Assembly (NCBI GenBank): GCA_003486725.1 | Contig: DNGD01000101.1 | Coordinates: forward strand, 1 to 6,851 | DNA: 6,851 bases | Source: Rhodospirillaceae bacterium | GTDB lineage: Bacteria; Pseudomonadota; Alphaproteobacteria; UBA9219 | Reading direction: 5' to 3' | In this document: in pieces, positions 6,251 through 6,851 of the stretch | Layout: each line of letters opens with the position of its first letter | Position numbering within the stretch: position 1 is the stretch's first letter | Notes under the pieces: model-generated | Databases searched by the model: none | What the model saw: the letters and a program-made list of their open reading frames with translations, nothing else | What the model was told of the DNA's origin: nothing | Made by a program: the position numbers and the translations under genes

Positions 6251-6685
6251 TTAGTCCCGATGATAGGGATGGCCATTATTGATTTGCTGGGCGCGGTAGA
6301 GTTGCTCAATAAGCATAACCCGCGCTAGCATATGCGGCCATGTCTTGCGGCCAAGTCCCAGCGTAAAGGCGGCGCGCGTCCTCACCTCGTCCGTCACGCC
6401 ATCGGCGCCGCCGATGATAAAGACAAGCTCAGGCGCGCCTTGATCCTGCCATGCCGACATTTTGGCCGCCAGCTCGCGGCTGGATAGGTCCTTGCCCCGT
6501 TCGTCCAGAACGACGACGATCGCCTTGGCGGGAATGGCGGCAAGGATCGCCGCATTTTCTGCTTTTTGGGTTTGTGTAGCCAGTTCGCGGATGGTCAAGC
6601 CGCCCGTCAGGCGTTTTGCGTATTCTGCGCAAAGCTCCGCCTGAGGGCCCTTGATTTTACCAACTGAGATAACCGACAGCTTCAT
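6251..6685 (-). CDS. rlmH: 23S rRNA (pseudouridine1915-N3)-methyltransferase RlmH
   Basis: RlmH is a small SPOUT-fold methyltransferase that adds a methyl group from S-adenosylmethionine to N3 of pseudouridine 1915 in helix 69 of 23S rRNA, acting on assembled 70S ribosomes. The 144-residue product begins MKLSVISVGKIK and carries VVLDERGKDLSS (58-69), the FIIGGADG cofactor loop (89-96) and the conserved C-terminal knot and substrate tail EQLYRAQQINNGHPYHR (127-143). It is about ten residues shorter than the E. coli enzyme through a compact region around residues 35-55; all core motifs are present. The ATG at 6683-6685 lies 5 bases after the rsfS stop. No clear Shine-Dalgarno is visible before it, so translation is probably coupled to rsfS. 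A gpmI promoter follows in the 73-base downstream gap. Confidence 0.96.
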   Translation of the reverse strand: MKLSVISVGKIKGPQAELCAEYAKRLTGGLTIRELATQTQKAENAAILAAIPAKAIVVVLDERGKDLSSRELAAKMSAWQDQGAPELVFIIGGADGVTDEVRTRAAFTLGLGRKTWPHMLARVMLIEQLYRAQQINNGHPYHRD

Positions 6686-6690
6686 CGGTT

Positions 6691-6851
6691 TTACGCCGCA
6701 GGCTTTTTGGCCGACCAGATCTCTTCGATTTGATAATATGTGCGGACCTCTGGACGGAAGAGGTGAACGATGATATCCCCCCCATCGATCAGCACCCAGT
6801 CGCCCTGCGTCAGGCCTTCAACGCGAATATTCTTGATCCCCTGCTTCATGA
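6691..6851 (-). CDS. rsfS: Ribosomal silencing factor RsfS (Iojap/YbeB), 3' part only
   Basis: RsfS binds ribosomal protein uL14 and keeps the 50S subunit from joining the 30S subunit when nutrients are short. Only the last 52 residues are in the window; the start lies beyond its right edge. They hold the family's most typical block, GLTQGDWVLIDGGDIIVHLFRPEV split here as GLTQGDWVLID and then IVHLFRPEVR with a following tyrosine pair and EEIW, ending in a short SAKKPAA tail. The TAA stop is at 6691-6693, 5 bases before the rlmH ATG. The rsfS-rlmH pair is widely conserved and is usually preceded by nadD, which I would expect just outside the window. Confidence 0.93.
   Translation of the reverse strand, partial: MKQGIKNIRVEGLTQGDWVLIDGGDIIVHLFRPEVRTYYQIEEIWSAKKPAA

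Noticed and set aside
1..6851. Defence island, mobile element or other undescribed system
   Set aside because: All genes are recognisable housekeeping or envelope families in a conserved order; no integrase, transposase, tRNA, direct-repeat array or unknown gene is present.

Overview
The window looks like core chromosome of a Gram-negative bacterium, most probably an alphaproteobacterium. This rests on the gene order rsfS-rlmH-gpmI-envC-ctpA-polysaccharide deacetylase (YibQ family), read on the minus strand. E. coli keeps a shorter version of this string (gpmM-envC-yibQ), and the version with ctpA between envC and the deacetylase is familiar from alphaproteobacteria. Base composition is moderate (judged by eye, somewhat above 50% GC). 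The order or genus cannot be fixed from this sequence.

Layout: 1-803 (plus) is the 3' part of a secreted family-3 solute-binding protein, cut by the window start inside its signal peptide. It converges, across a 25-base gap, on the minus-strand cluster that fills the rest. In transcription order (right to left) the cluster is: the 3' end of rsfS (ribosomal silencing factor), rlmH (23S rRNA methyltransferase), a 73-base gap with a good sigma70-type promoter, gpmI (cofactor-independent phosphoglycerate mutase), envC (catalytically dead LytM-type amidase activator), ctpA (S41 periplasmic protease) and a membrane-anchored divergent polysaccharide deacetylase. There is no gene-free stretch longer than about 90 bases, and no RNA gene, insertion sequence, CRISPR array or phage element was found.

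How the genes fit together: rsfS and rlmH form a ribosome-related pair. gpmI starts a second transcription unit in which glycolysis is physically linked to three envelope proteins: EnvC switches on septal peptidoglycan amidases, CtpA cleaves periplasmic proteins, and the YibQ-like protein probably acts on or binds cell-wall polysaccharide. Coupling is tight: envC starts inside the end of gpmI (8-base overlap, TTG start), and the deacetylase start overlaps the ctpA stop (GTGA).

I see no new biological system here. The points worth a second look are modest: a palindrome over the gpmI -10 box, a Lys/Asp-rich linker in CtpA, apparent loss of catalytic residues in the deacetylase homologue, a possible disulfide in the solute-binding protein, and two candidate hairpins at gene ends.
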